Of a stretch of 32,817 nt of DNA, positions 14,977 to 23,526 are shown piece by piece. Each line of letters starts with the position of its first letter. Within the stretch, counting starts at the first letter, position 1. Made by a program: the position numbers and the translations under genes. The notes beneath the pieces are model-generated. The model did not search any database, was not told where the DNA came from, and saw only the letters and a list, made by a program, of their open reading frames with translations. This DNA is from Clostridia bacterium (lineage in GTDB: Bacteria > Bacillota > Clostridia > Christensenellales > Aristaeellaceae): assembly GCA_017469265.1 (NCBI GenBank), contig JAFUGS010000005.1, forward strand, positions 1 to 32,817, given 5' to 3'.

Positions 14977-17859
14977 TCAGTCCAGCGGCAGGTTGAATTC
15001 CCGCCGTTTGATACGGATCTCCTCATTGATGGTCCGCGCGTAGTTCAGCAGCGTTTCCCGCGGGTCCTCCTTGGTGTTGATGACCCGGCGGATGGCGTTG
15101 GTGATATGCCGCGTCGTGGAGTAGCCGCCGGCGATCTCCGGGAAGCCCCGGGTGTGGCTCATCTGCTCCTCCAGAATCTTCAGCTGTACGCTGCTCCAGG
15201 CAAGCTGCCGCAGGGCGTCCCGGTTCGCGGTCTGATACCTGGCGCTGGCCCCCAGCACGCTCTCCATCTCCCGGCCGAAGCGGACCTGCGCGTCCGCGCT
15301 GACCCACCACTTCACAAACTCCCACGCGTTCTGCTTCACGTGTTCGTCCTCCGTGGCGACAATCATGCAGCACAGGCCGTCCGTCTGGGCGGTGCGGTCG
15401 ATGGTGCCGTCGGCCTGCTCCGTGCCCGGGATCAGGGTGAAGTCCCACAGCCCGCGGATTTCCGGTGCGGAAACCATCAGCGTGTTGTAGGTCGCGTAGG
15501 ACGCGATGCCCATGGGCATCTCCCCGCTGCGGAAGCGGCTGACGAAGTCGAACACCGTGGGCAGGCCGTAGTCGTTGTACAGGCTGGTATACTGCTTGAA
15601 GGCCGCGACCCCCGCCTCGCTGTCGATCAGCGTCCGTTTGGCTTCAGGGTCGTAGATGGCGCCGCCGTTCTGGTAGATCATGGAATCCAGCACGGAAATA
15701 TCCGCCAGCGCGATGTCCGGGAAGGGCAGCGCCACCGTCAGGCTGTTTCCCTGGATGGTCGGCAGCTCGGCGATCAGCTCCTCCCAGGTGTTGGGAATCG
15801 TCAGCCCCAGCTCCTCCATGATGTCCGTCCGGTAGAAGAGCAGGTTGAAATTCTGGGTTTCCGGCATGCCGTAGACCCCGACCTTGCTGCCGTTGTCATA
15901 GGTCAGGGGCTGCAGAATGCTGGGATTGAAGGCCTGAATCGCTTCCTCGTATCCCGGGAACTGGGTCATGTCCTCCACCGCGTTGCGCATGGCGTAGTTC
16001 ACGGCGAACCAGCCGCTGACGCTGAGGACGATATCCGGCCCGTTGCCGGCCACCACCGCGGTCAGGATGGCGTCCGCCTGCACCAGCTTGACATTGACCT
16101 TGATCCCCGTCTTCGCGGTGAAGGTGTCGTCCACCATGGTCTTCAGCACGGTGCTCTGGTCGCGGCCGGTGGTTATCCAGATTTCCAGCACGTCGTCCTG
16201 CTCGTCGTACTTGTCGCCCAGGGAGTTATAATCCACGGTAAAGGAGCTGACGCAGCTGCGGATTTCGTGCAGCGCGCTGGAGAAGAAACTGTCATGCACC
16301 TGCGGAATGGCCGCGTTTTCCCCGGTGATCAGGATCAGATCCACGTCCAGCTTGCTCTCGGACATGTTCTGCATGGCCGTGCCCAGGGAGGTGATGTTGT
16401 CCTTGAAATTGGTGAAGGATTCCGTGATCCGGTCATTGTTTTCGACAAACTGCTCCAGCTGAACGGCCAGCGTCTGGGCCACGGCCGCCCGGTCGCTCTT
16501 TTCCCCGGTGATGGCCACGATATCGTCCACGATCTTATACAGCCGCTTGCTTTCCAGATCCATGGCCTGAATGGCTTCGGGATAAACCTTGGCCAGGTTG
16601 TAATCCCGGAAGCGGTCCGGATTCACGCCGGTGAGCACCAGCAGCTTGCGGTAGATCTGGTTCAGGCGGTAGATGCTGTCCTCCACGTCCTTCAGCACGG
16701 TGCCCATCTCCCCCAGCGTCACCTCCATCCGCAGGGTATGCGCGCCTTTGGTAAGGTAGAACCGCAGGGGATTTCCCGCCGCGTCCGAGAGGGTCTTCAT
16801 CTCCCAGCTGGTGTTGTAGAAAAAGGTCACCGTTTCCAGGTCCTCAAAGGGGACTTCCCCGTCGATGTACACCGTCCTGCCGCTGAGGGCGCCGCGCTGA
16901 TACATCTGCCGGGCCTTGATGGTGATATGGTAGTACCCGTCCTCCGGCACCTCAAAATCCCACTGGATCCACTCGCCCGGGTGCGTCCAGGGGTCGCCGC
17001 CGATGTAGTTGAGGATGGTGTTGGTCACGGAATAGGGCTCTGTCCGGGGCGAGCTCCGGTCGTACCGGGCGTACAGGCTGGGGGAAGAGCGAAGCCCGGC
17101 GCTTTCTCCCTGCACGGTCTGGGAATAGTTTTTCCCGGTTTCGCTCATCTCCGCCGCCGGCTGCGCGGCGGTATACGCTTCATAGCTCTGATACTGTTTC
17201 AGCGGCGTCAGTGTCAGCCCCTGCAGGATCATGGGCTCATTCACTGCCCGCAGGGTCAGGGTATTATCTCCCTGCTCAAAGTGGAAGGCATAGGGCTCCG
17301 TCTGGTACCCCATGTCGTCCCGGCAGAAGGCGGTCTGCGGCGCGAAAACCTCCACCTGGCTGGGGCGGATGTCGTTGCCCTGGTTGTCCTGCCGGACCTC
17401 GGACCCGTCCGTCCACAGCCGGCTGAAACAAAGCGTGGAGGCACCGCCGAAGGGAACTTCCCCGTTGATCAGCAGCTCCCGCTCAATATCCACCCCGCGG
17501 CTCTCCGTGGTCAGATAATCCAGCCGGATGTTGTACAGGCCGGCCTGCGGAACCTCCACATGCCAGGTAATCACGGATTCGTCCGGCGTGTAAAGCCCTT
17601 CCGCCCGCGGCTCCCCGTCGCCTTCGAAAGAGAGCAGATCCACCTGTACGCTCTCTTTCACGGCCGGCTCTCCCGCAAAGGACGCCACATAGGCATCGTA
17701 CGTATTGCTGCGTCCGATGCCCGAAACATCCGTGGAAAGATCCACCCCCGCGTACTTGTCGCTGAAGCCGGCCGGCGCCTGGCTGAGCAGCCAGATTCCC
17801 ACGCCCAGCACAGCCACCACCAGGACTCCGATGAGTGCGTTCCGCCATTTCCTTGACAT
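14977..17859 (-). CDS. Giant membrane-anchored solute-binding protein with tandem beta-sandwich domains
   Basis: A 960-residue protein. Counting from this start: one membrane helix near 8-27 (ALIGVLVVAVLGVGIWLL), then two similar extracytoplasmic beta-sandwich domains (about 60-220 and 245-385). Both have a carbohydrate-binding-module look: ITWHVEVPQAGLYNIRLDY with ERELLINGEVPF, then IQWDFEVPEDGYYHITIKAR with RTVYIDGEVPF. A helical spacer spans about 385-550. The C-terminal ~400 residues are a family-1 sugar-binding protein (LEIWITTGRDQS, NGPDIVLSVSGWFAVNYAMR, PETQNFNLLFYRTDIMEELG, NAWEFVKWWVS). ATG 17859 is preferred over GTG 17874, because the GTG overlaps the GGGAG ribosome-binding site 8 nt before the ATG. 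It heads the eight-gene operon and is the likely ligand receptor for the permeases downstream. Confidence 0.88.
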   Translation of the reverse strand: MSRKWRNALIGVLVVAVLGVGIWLLSQAPAGFSDKYAGVDLSTDVSGIGRSNTYDAYVASFAGEPAVKESVQVDLLSFEGDGEPRAEGLYTPDESVITWHVEVPQAGLYNIRLDYLTTESRGVDIERELLINGEVPFGGASTLCFSRLWTDGSEVRQDNQGNDIRPSQVEVFAPQTAFCRDDMGYQTEPYAFHFEQGDNTLTLRAVNEPMILQGLTLTPLKQYQSYEAYTAAQPAAEMSETGKNYSQTVQGESAGLRSSPSLYARYDRSSPRTEPYSVTNTILNYIGGDPWTHPGEWIQWDFEVPEDGYYHITIKARQMYQRGALSGRTVYIDGEVPFEDLETVTFFYNTSWEMKTLSDAAGNPLRFYLTKGAHTLRMEVTLGEMGTVLKDVEDSIYRLNQIYRKLLVLTGVNPDRFRDYNLAKVYPEAIQAMDLESKRLYKIVDDIVAITGEKSDRAAVAQTLAVQLEQFVENNDRITESFTNFKDNITSLGTAMQNMSESKLDVDLILITGENAAIPQVHDSFFSSALHEIRSCVSSFTVDYNSLGDKYDEQDDVLEIWITTGRDQSTVLKTMVDDTFTAKTGIKVNVKLVQADAILTAVVAGNGPDIVLSVSGWFAVNYAMRNAVEDMTQFPGYEEAIQAFNPSILQPLTYDNGSKVGVYGMPETQNFNLLFYRTDIMEELGLTIPNTWEELIAELPTIQGNSLTVALPFPDIALADISVLDSMIYQNGGAIYDPEAKRTLIDSEAGVAAFKQYTSLYNDYGLPTVFDFVSRFRSGEMPMGIASYATYNTLMVSAPEIRGLWDFTLIPGTEQADGTIDRTAQTDGLCCMIVATEDEHVKQNAWEFVKWWVSADAQVRFGREMESVLGASARYQTANRDALRQLAWSSVQLKILEEQMSHTRGFPEIAGGYSTTRHITNAIRRVINTKEDPRETLLNYARTINEEIRIKRREFNLPLD

Positions 17860-17980
17860 GCGTTCATCTCCCACTTTTCCGTTTTAATCCTTCGCGTCCT
17901 CGCAAAAACACAAAAACACAAAAGACAGACGGATATTCTTTTCTGAAAACCCGGATTGAAAAACCTGTTCTTACCAGAGC

Positions 17981-18009
17981 ATTATACAGAGCGGTCATCG
18001 CCTTGTCAA
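17981..18009 (-). promoter_or_regulatory. Perfect consensus promoter of the eight-gene transport operon
   Basis: On the minus strand TTGACA (18009-18004), a 17-bp spacer and TATAAT (17986-17981). A long A/T tract (AAAAGCTTTTTTTT) just upstream of -35 could act as an UP element. The predicted leader is about 115 nt and contains two TTTTTGTG-like direct repeats but no obvious riboswitch. Confidence 0.9.
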
Positions 18010-18174
18010 TGAAAAAAAAGCTTTTTACTTCGCTTTCGGACCAGAAAGAACATCATGATTTGCTTTTTTGCTTCCCTGTTTTCCATCCGGTCCGCCCGCC
18101 CGGGCCGGCACGGCTTATATACCCCGCCCCATCCGTTTTATTACATTTTGATAAACATTTTACGCTGCAGATGT
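18010..18174. other. Intergenic stretch between pheT terminator and transport operon promoter
   Basis: AT-rich spacer of about 165 bp. No gene, RNA or further regulatory element is evident beyond the A/T tract next to the promoter. Confidence 0.5.
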
Positions 18175-18207
18175 AAAAAAATCCTTCCCCCGCGCAGGGG
18201 GAAGGAT
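18175..18207 (-). terminator. Rho-independent terminator of pheST
   Basis: On the minus strand an 11-bp perfect stem ATCCTTCCCCC / GGGGGAAGGAT with a 5-nt loop is followed by seven T. It starts 20 bp after the pheT stop. Confidence 0.96.
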
Positions 18208-18226
18208 GAAGGCGCCGCGTCCGTCC

Positions 18227-20632
18227 TCAGCGGATTTCCGCGCCCAGTTTGAATTTCAGGTTGCCCAGAATCTTTTTGATATACTTGTCCACTTCCTCGG
18301 GCTGCAGGGCCTGATCCTCCCGCTCGAAGCGGATCTTGAAGGCCATGCTCTTCTGGCCCTCCCCGATCTGCTCGCCCCGGTAGATGTCGAAAAGCTCCAC
18401 ATCCGTCACCTGACGGCAGGCCCGGGCGATTTCGCTCATCATTTCGCCGCAGGTCACTTCCTCCCGGACCGTCAGCGCCAGATCCCGGATCACCGCCGGA
18501 TAGACGGAAATCGGATGGTACCGGAAGCTGGCCGCGGCGTGGCTGATCATCTTCGGATAGTCGATCTCGCCCAGGAAGATCTTATGATGTGTCTTGCTGT
18601 CCTTGTGCAGCTTCAGTTCCGCGGTGACCTCATTGGCCAGCTTGCCGAAGGCGCCGATCCGCTCCCCTTCGCACAGGATGTAGGCCGCGATGCCCGGATG
18701 CAGCCACGGCACATCCGTCGCACGCTCCACGTCAAACCGCAGGCCGAAGGCTTCGCCCAGGGCTTCGACGCCGCCCTTCATCCGGAAGAAGTCCTCCTCG
18801 TTGCCAAAGGCGGCCAGGCCCAGATGCAGGATCTCCTCCGGCAGCACCTTCTCTCCCAGCGGGTGATAGACGTTGCTCATTTCGAAGATCCGGCCCTCCG
18901 TGTTCCCCCGCTTGATGTTTTCCACCACGATCTTCATCAGGCTCGGGGCCAGCAGCGGCCGCATGATGCTCAGCTTTTCCGTGATGGGGTTCAGCAGCCG
19001 GATGACCTGGCGCTCCGGCGCGTCGGAGGCAATGCGCATCTCGTCCAGATCCTCCTCCGCGTAGAAGGCCAGCGTGGAAACCTCGCTGTATCCCTGGGCG
19101 CACATGACCCGCTTCGCCTTATCCCGGCGCAGCTGATCCGGCGTCTTGCCGCCGCCGGTGACCGCCGCGTTCTTCAGGAAGGTGGGCACCACATGGTCGT
19201 ACCCGTATTCCCGGATGATTTCCTCCGCCAGATCCGGCTCGCCGATTTCGATATCCTCGCGGTACCGCGGGGCCGTGACCTCCAGCAGGTCCCCGTCCCG
19301 TTTTACCTCAAACTGGAGGCTGGACAGGATCCGCAGCATTTCCTCCGCGGGCACCTCAATCCCCAGGATATCGTTGATCTTGCTGATCCGGGCGGTAAAA
19401 TGCTTTCCCTCCCGGGGCGCGCCGGCGCTTTCGTCAAAGCTGCTGGCGGTCACCTCGCCGCACCCCAGCTCCTCGATCAGGTGCAGGGCCCGGGCCATGC
19501 CCAGCTCGGTGGTGTACTCGCTGATGCCCTTTTCGAACCGGGCGGAGGAATCGGAGCTCTGGCCCAGCGCCCGGGAAGTCTTCCGCACGCTGTCCCGGGC
19601 AAACTTCGCCGCCTCAAAAAGCAGCTGGCGGGTATGATCCGTGATCTCGCTGTTCAGTCCGCCCATGATGCCGGCCAGGGCCACCGGGCGGTTGCCGTCG
19701 CAGATGACCAGGTTGTCCGTCGTCAGGGCGAATTCCTTCTCGTCCAGGGTCTGGATCCGCTCGCCTTCCCGCGCCCGGCGGACGATGATCTCCGTGTTCT
19801 CCAGCATGTCCAGGTCAAAGGCGTGCATGGGCTGGCCGATCTCCAGCAGAACGTAGTTGGTGATGTCCACCACATTGCTGATGGACCGCAGGCCGCACAG
19901 CGCCAGATGACGCTTCATCCAGCGGGGGCTTTCCCCCGGCGTGATGTTCCGCACGCCGTGGGCCAGGTACCGGGGGCAGAGATCCGGCGCCTGCACGGTC
20001 ACCTTCAGCCCCGGGTACTGATAATCGCTGGGATGGTAGTCCGTCCGGGGCATTTTCAGCTCCCTGCCCAGCACCGCCGCCACCTCCCGGGCCATGCCCA
20101 GGATGCTCTGGCAGTCAGGCCGGTTGGCGGTGACGGAAATGTCAAAGATGTATTCATCCAGCCCGACCACCGGCCGGATATCCGTGCCGGGCGCCGTGTC
20201 TTTCGGCAGATCCAGCAGGCCGTTCACCTCCGCGCCGGGGTACAGGTCCTCATTCAGGCCCAGCTCCTCGCCACTGCACAGCATGCCCTCGGAGGGGATC
20301 CCGTGCAGGGGCTTGGCCTTGATGGTGATGCCGCCCGGCAGGGTCGCGCCGTCCAGCGCCGCCGGCGTGTGCATGCCCGCGTATACATTCGGCGCGCCGG
20401 TCACGATCTGTTTCGTCCCCCTGTCGCCGCAGTTGACCTGGCAGGTAAACAGGTGGGTGCCTTCCACGTGCTCGCAGGTCAGCACTTCCCCCACGACCAC
20501 GCCGCTGACGTCCTTCCCCAGCTCCGTCAGCTCCTCCACCTCAAACCCGCAGCCGAAAAGCTTTTCCTCCAGCTCCTTCGCGCTGCAGTCGATATCCACA
20601 TATTCCTTCAGCCAGCTGAAAGGTGCAATCAT
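18227..20632 (-). CDS. pheT: Phenylalanine--tRNA ligase beta subunit
   Basis: An 801-residue subunit of the alpha2-beta2 enzyme that charges tRNA-Phe. It starts MIAPFSWLKEYVDI, has the EMAP/OB-type tRNA-binding domain (about 40-150, VVGEVLTCEHVEGTHLFTCQVNCG, quoted in part: VVGEVLTCEH), the B3/B4 editing region with GIMGGLNSEI, the B5 domain, the catalytic-like core (TLAFYAEEDLDE, LLNPITEKLSIMRP) and the C-terminal anticodon-binding FDX-ACB domain from about 705 (HPISVYPAVIRDLALTV). Length is normal for bacteria with a full PheT. AGGAGG lies 10 nt before the ATG. It is 16 bp downstream of pheS in the same operon. Confidence 0.97.
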   Translation of the reverse strand: MIAPFSWLKEYVDIDCSAKELEEKLFGCGFEVEELTELGKDVSGVVVGEVLTCEHVEGTHLFTCQVNCGDRGTKQIVTGAPNVYAGMHTPAALDGATLPGGITIKAKPLHGIPSEGMLCSGEELGLNEDLYPGAEVNGLLDLPKDTAPGTDIRPVVGLDEYIFDISVTANRPDCQSILGMAREVAAVLGRELKMPRTDYHPSDYQYPGLKVTVQAPDLCPRYLAHGVRNITPGESPRWMKRHLALCGLRSISNVVDITNYVLLEIGQPMHAFDLDMLENTEIIVRRAREGERIQTLDEKEFALTTDNLVICDGNRPVALAGIMGGLNSEITDHTRQLLFEAAKFARDSVRKTSRALGQSSDSSARFEKGISEYTTELGMARALHLIEELGCGEVTASSFDESAGAPREGKHFTARISKINDILGIEVPAEEMLRILSSLQFEVKRDGDLLEVTAPRYREDIEIGEPDLAEEIIREYGYDHVVPTFLKNAAVTGGGKTPDQLRRDKAKRVMCAQGYSEVSTLAFYAEEDLDEMRIASDAPERQVIRLLNPITEKLSIMRPLLAPSLMKIVVENIKRGNTEGRIFEMSNVYHPLGEKVLPEEILHLGLAAFGNEEDFFRMKGGVEALGEAFGLRFDVERATDVPWLHPGIAAYILCEGERIGAFGKLANEVTAELKLHKDSKTHHKIFLGEIDYPKMISHAAASFRYHPISVYPAVIRDLALTVREEVTCGEMMSEIARACRQVTDVELFDIYRGEQIGEGQKSMAFKIRFEREDQALQPEEVDKYIKKILGNLKFKLGAEIR

Positions 20633-20648
20633 CTCTCTGTTCCTCCTC

Positions 20649-21671
20649 TTAATCCTTGAACTGCTTCAGGAAGCGCAGATCGTTTTCAAACAGCAGCCCC
20701 ATGTTGTTGATGCCGTACTTCAGCATGGTGATCCGCTCAATGCCGATGCCGAAGGCGAAGCCGGAGTAGACTTCGGGATCGATGCCGCAGTTCCGCAGCA
20801 CGTTCTGATGCACGACGCCGCCGCCCAGCACCTCGATCCACCCCGTGTGCTTGCACAGGCCGCAGCCCTTGCCGCCGCATTCGAAGCAGCTCACGTCCAC
20901 CTCGACGCTGGGCTCGGTGAAGGGGAAATAGCTGGGGCGCAGCCGGGTCTTGACATTTTCGTCAAAAATCTGCTTCACAAACTGATCCAGCATGCCCTGC
21001 AGATCGCACAGGGTAATGCCCTTATCCACCACCAGGCCTTCCATCTGATGGAACATGGGGCTGTGGGTCGCGTCGCTGTCCGAGCGGAAAACACGCCCGG
21101 GAACCAGCACCTTGATGGGCGGCTTCTCCCGGTCCATGACCCGGATCTGCCCGGGGCTGGTATGGGTGCGCAGCAGAATGTCCTCCGAAATGTAGAAGGT
21201 GTCCTGCATGTCCCGGGCCGGATGGTCCTTCGCCACGTTCAGCCGGGTGAAGTTATGATCGTCGTCCTCAATTTCCGGGCCTTCAAAAACCTCGAAACCC
21301 ATGCCCAGGAAGACGTTGATGATCTCGTTCTTGATGATGGTGATCGGATGCAGGGTGCCGTTTTCCCGCTTTTTGGCCGGCAGGGTGATGTCCACCTGCT
21401 CCCGGCGGTTCCGGGCCGCCATCTCCAGCTGTTCCATGCGTTCGCTGCATTCCCGGTAGCGCTCCTCCGCCTGAACCTTGAATTCATTAATCACCTTGCC
21501 CATGGCCGGGCGGTCTTCCTTCGCCACGGCGCCAAGGCCCTTCATCAGTTCGGCGACGCTGCCCTTCTTGCCCAGAAAGTCCTGCCAGAAGGCGGAAAGC
21601 TTCTCCCGGCTGTCAATCCCGCGCAGCCGCTCTTCCATCTGTTCCCGAAGGGCCCTGATCTTCTGCTCCAT
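20649..21671 (-). CDS. pheS: Phenylalanine--tRNA ligase alpha subunit
   Basis: A 340-residue catalytic subunit of PheRS. The N-terminal coiled coil (about 1-85) contacts tRNA. The class II core has motif 2 region [19 protein letters not shown], a [17 protein letters not shown] zinc-ribbon-like insert found in many bacterial PheS proteins, and motif 3 [17 protein letters not shown]. The ATG at 21671 has AAGGAG about 9 nt upstream. It is transcribed from its own TTGACA promoter with a leader of about 34 nt, too short for the T-box riboswitch common before Firmicute pheST. Confidence 0.97.
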   Translation of the reverse strand: MEQKIRALREQMEERLRGIDSREKLSAFWQDFLGKKGSVAELMKGLGAVAKEDRPAMGKVINEFKVQAEERYRECSERMEQLEMAARNRREQVDITLPAKKRENGTLHPITIIKNEIINVFLGMGFEVFEGPEIEDDDHNFTRLNVAKDHPARDMQDTFYISEDILLRTHTSPGQIRVMDREKPPIKVLVPGRVFRSDSDATHSPMFHQMEGLVVDKGITLCDLQGMLDQFVKQIFDENVKTRLRPSYFPFTEPSVEVDVSCFECGGKGCGLCKHTGWIEVLGGGVVHQNVLRNCGIDPEVYSGFAFGIGIERITMLKYGINNMGLLFENDLRFLKQFKD

Positions 21672-21711
21672 ATTCTTTCACTCCTTGCAAGGTCAAAAAA
21701 ATAACAGGGAG

Positions 21712-21740
21712 AATGTATCACGCTCCCCCTGGATTGTCAA
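21712..21740 (-). promoter_or_regulatory. Promoter of pheS-pheT
   Basis: On the minus strand TTGACA (21740-21735), a 17-bp spacer and TACATT (21717-21712). It lies between the dnaA terminator and pheS. Confidence 0.85.
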
Positions 21741-21755
21741 GGAAAACCGGCGCTG

Positions 21756-21788
21756 AAAAAAGAGGAACGGGCCTTCCGTCCGTTCCTC
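21756..21788 (-). terminator. Rho-independent terminator of dnaA
   Basis: On the minus strand GAGGAACGG, a 9-nt loop, CCGTTCCTC and six T. The 9-bp stem is perfect and starts 14 bp after the dnaA stop codon. It separates dnaA from pheST. Confidence 0.94.
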
Positions 21789-21801
21789 CCGAAACCGTCT
21801 T

Positions 21802-23124
21802 TTACTGGGCGCTTTTGACCATGCGCTGGATGTCCTCTACCATGGCCTTCATGCCGGCGTTGTCCTTCGTGCTGGCCTCCACCGTCTTGCAGCTGTGCAG
21901 CACGGTGGTATGATCCCGCCCGCCGAAAACATTGCCAATCTGCGGCAGGCTCATGCCCGTCATCTCCCGGGTCAGGTACATGGCGATCTGCCGGGGAACC
22001 GTGATTTCCCGCCGGCGGGTGGCTCCGGTCAGCTCGCTGAGGCTCAGCCCGTAGTAGTCGCTCACCGTCCGCATGATCAGCTCCGCGGTGATCTGTTTGT
22101 GCTGGCGCTGGTCGAAAATCTCCTTCAGGGCCGCCTCGCACAGCTCCACCGTAATGGGCTGCCCCACCAGGTTGGAATAGGCTACCAGCCGGGTCAGGCC
22201 GCCTTCCAGCTCACGTACGTTGTTCTCGATTTTTCCGGCGATCAGCTGCAGCACCTCGTCCGGCGCCTCAATCTGCTCCCGCTGGGCCTTGTCCCGCAGG
22301 ATGGCCAGCCGCGTGTCCTCGTCCGGCCGCTGGATGTCCGCCACCAGACCCCACTCAAAGCGGCTGCACAGCCTTTCCTCCAGGCGCTGAATCTCCTTCG
22401 GGGGCTTGTCGCTGGTCAGGATGATCTGCTTCCCCGCGTCATGCAGCTCGTTGAAGGTGTTGAAAAATTCCTGCTGGGTGCTTTCCCGCCCCGCGATGAA
22501 CTGAATATCATCCACCATCAGGATGTCCACCTTCCGGATCCGCTCCCGGAACTCGAAGGTTTTCTTCTGCTGGATCGCGCTGATCAGTTCGTTGGTGAAG
22601 GTTTCGCTGGTCATGTACAGCACCTGGGTCCCGGGATTCTTCTCCCGGGCAAAATGACCGATCGCCTGCATCAGATGGGTCTTGCCCAGGCCCACCCCGC
22701 CGTAGATAAACAGCGGATTGTAGGCCTCCGCGGGATTCTCCGCCACCGCCAGCGCCGCCGCGTGGGCGAACCGGTTCGCGTTGCCCACCACAAAGCGGTC
22801 GAAGGTGTATTTGGGGTTCAGCCTCGGCGCGTCGTCCTTCGCTTTCGTTTCACCGGCCGCCATCCGCTGCTCCGCCTCGGCGCGCAGCAGCAGCTCCCCC
22901 CGCATGGTGCGGTTCGCCGCCCGTGTCAGGCAGCGGTCGATCACCTGCTGGTACTGTTTGACCACAAAATCCCGCATGGCCTCCAGCTTCACGCTCAGCA
23001 GCAGGCTGTCCTCCTCCAGCTTCACAGGGGAAAGATTGTCCCCGATCCAGGTATCATAGGAAACCCTCGCGACTTCCTGCTGCAGCAGGTCGCATGCTTC
23101 CGTCCAAAGCGTTTCCATTTCCAT
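21802..23124 (-). CDS. dnaA: Chromosomal replication initiator protein DnaA
   Basis: A 440-residue AAA+ initiator that binds DnaA boxes and melts oriC. Domain I spans about 1-85 (TLWTEACDLLQQ, SYDTWI), with a short linker II. The AAA+ core has Walker A GGVGLGKTH (142-150) and Walker B MVDDIQFIAGR. The C-terminal helix-turn-helix domain IV carries the DnaA signature TGATRRREITVPRQIAMYL and GNVFGGRDHTTVLHSC. ATG 23124 (MEMETLW) is preferred: AAGGA lies about 11 nt upstream, and the longer frame to 23193 adds a non-conserved leader. The gene faces away from a cluster of DnaA boxes and has a promoter flanked by them, suggesting autoregulation. Unlike most Firmicutes, dnaN does not follow. Confidence 0.98.
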   Translation of the reverse strand: MEMETLWTEACDLLQQEVARVSYDTWIGDNLSPVKLEEDSLLLSVKLEAMRDFVVKQYQQVIDRCLTRAANRTMRGELLLRAEAEQRMAAGETKAKDDAPRLNPKYTFDRFVVGNANRFAHAAALAVAENPAEAYNPLFIYGGVGLGKTHLMQAIGHFAREKNPGTQVLYMTSETFTNELISAIQQKKTFEFRERIRKVDILMVDDIQFIAGRESTQQEFFNTFNELHDAGKQIILTSDKPPKEIQRLEERLCSRFEWGLVADIQRPDEDTRLAILRDKAQREQIEAPDEVLQLIAGKIENNVRELEGGLTRLVAYSNLVGQPITVELCEAALKEIFDQRQHKQITAELIMRTVSDYYGLSLSELTGATRRREITVPRQIAMYLTREMTGMSLPQIGNVFGGRDHTTVLHSCKTVEASTKDNAGMKAMVEDIQRMVKSAQ

Positions 23125-23252
23125 CGTGATGTCATTCCTTTTGCCGCTCCGCGGAGCGCCGGGCTCCGAAAAAAGAGCGAAAAAATTCACCACCGCCCAG
23201 GCTGTGGATAACCGGGCTGTGGATAAGTCTCTACCTCAAATCCGGCCTGCCC

Positions 23253-23281
23253 ATCTTAGCAGATAATCATAGAAATTTCAA
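23253..23281 (-). promoter_or_regulatory. Promoter of dnaA, flanked by DnaA boxes
   Basis: On the minus strand TTGAAA (23281-23276), a 17-bp spacer and TAAGAT (23258-23253). Two DnaA boxes lie downstream in the leader and one lies 13 bp upstream of -35, so DnaA binding could repress its own gene. Confidence 0.75.
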
Positions 23282-23428
23282 GCCTTCCCGCCCTGTGGAT
23301 AATTTTTGTGAAAATGTAAGAAAGTTTTGATTTTCAGGCTGAGTGTTGTGGTGGCCCCGGATTTTTTCCACAAGATTTATGAATTTCCCCGTCCCGCCTT
23401 TTCCGCGGCTTCGTTTTTCCTCCCGCTT

Positions 23429-23457
23429 TTGTTACATTCATCCGAAAAAAGTAATAA
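23429..23457 (+). promoter_or_regulatory. Candidate promoter of the rightward gene run
   Basis: TTGTTA (23429-23434), a 17-bp spacer and TAATAA (23452-23457). An alternative -10 (TAAAAT near 23496) has no good -35. Either would serve the 165-aa gene starting at 23527. Confidence 0.45.
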
Positions 23458-23526
23458 ATTTTCCGCTTCGCCTGTTTTTTCCCGTCCGTCTGTGTTAAAA
23501 TACGCGGGGGAAAGGGGGGAGTCCGT

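Larger units (their letters stand above)
23125..23526. other. oriC: Probable chromosomal origin of replication (oriC) region
   Basis: A 402-bp gap between divergent genes. It has three perfect DnaA boxes (TGTGGATAA at 23203-23211, 23218-23226, 23294-23302, i.e. TTATCCACA on the minus strand) and one near-match TTTTCCACA at 23364-23372. The first two are spaced 15 bp apart in direct repeat. An AT-rich run at about 23299-23336 next to the third box is a candidate unwinding element, and another AT-rich run lies at 23429-23463. Genes switch from minus to plus here. A palindrome GCTCCGCGGAGC at 23146-23157 sits in the dnaA leader. Confidence 0.78.

Noticed and set aside
14863-17856. A 997-codon open frame opposite the giant binding protein, plus similar long frames at 11228-14035, 18206-20659 and 4263-5786
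   Set aside because: All mirror well-supported genes on the minus strand, have biased His/Gln/Val content and no recognisable domains.
17860-17874. GTG 17874 as start of the giant binding protein
   Set aside because: The GTG overlaps the GGGAG ribosome-binding site that serves ATG 17859, and no other site lies upstream of it at proper distance.
21672-21711. T-box riboswitch before pheS
   Set aside because: The distance from the predicted start to the pheS ATG is only about 34 nt, with no specifier stem or T-box sequence.
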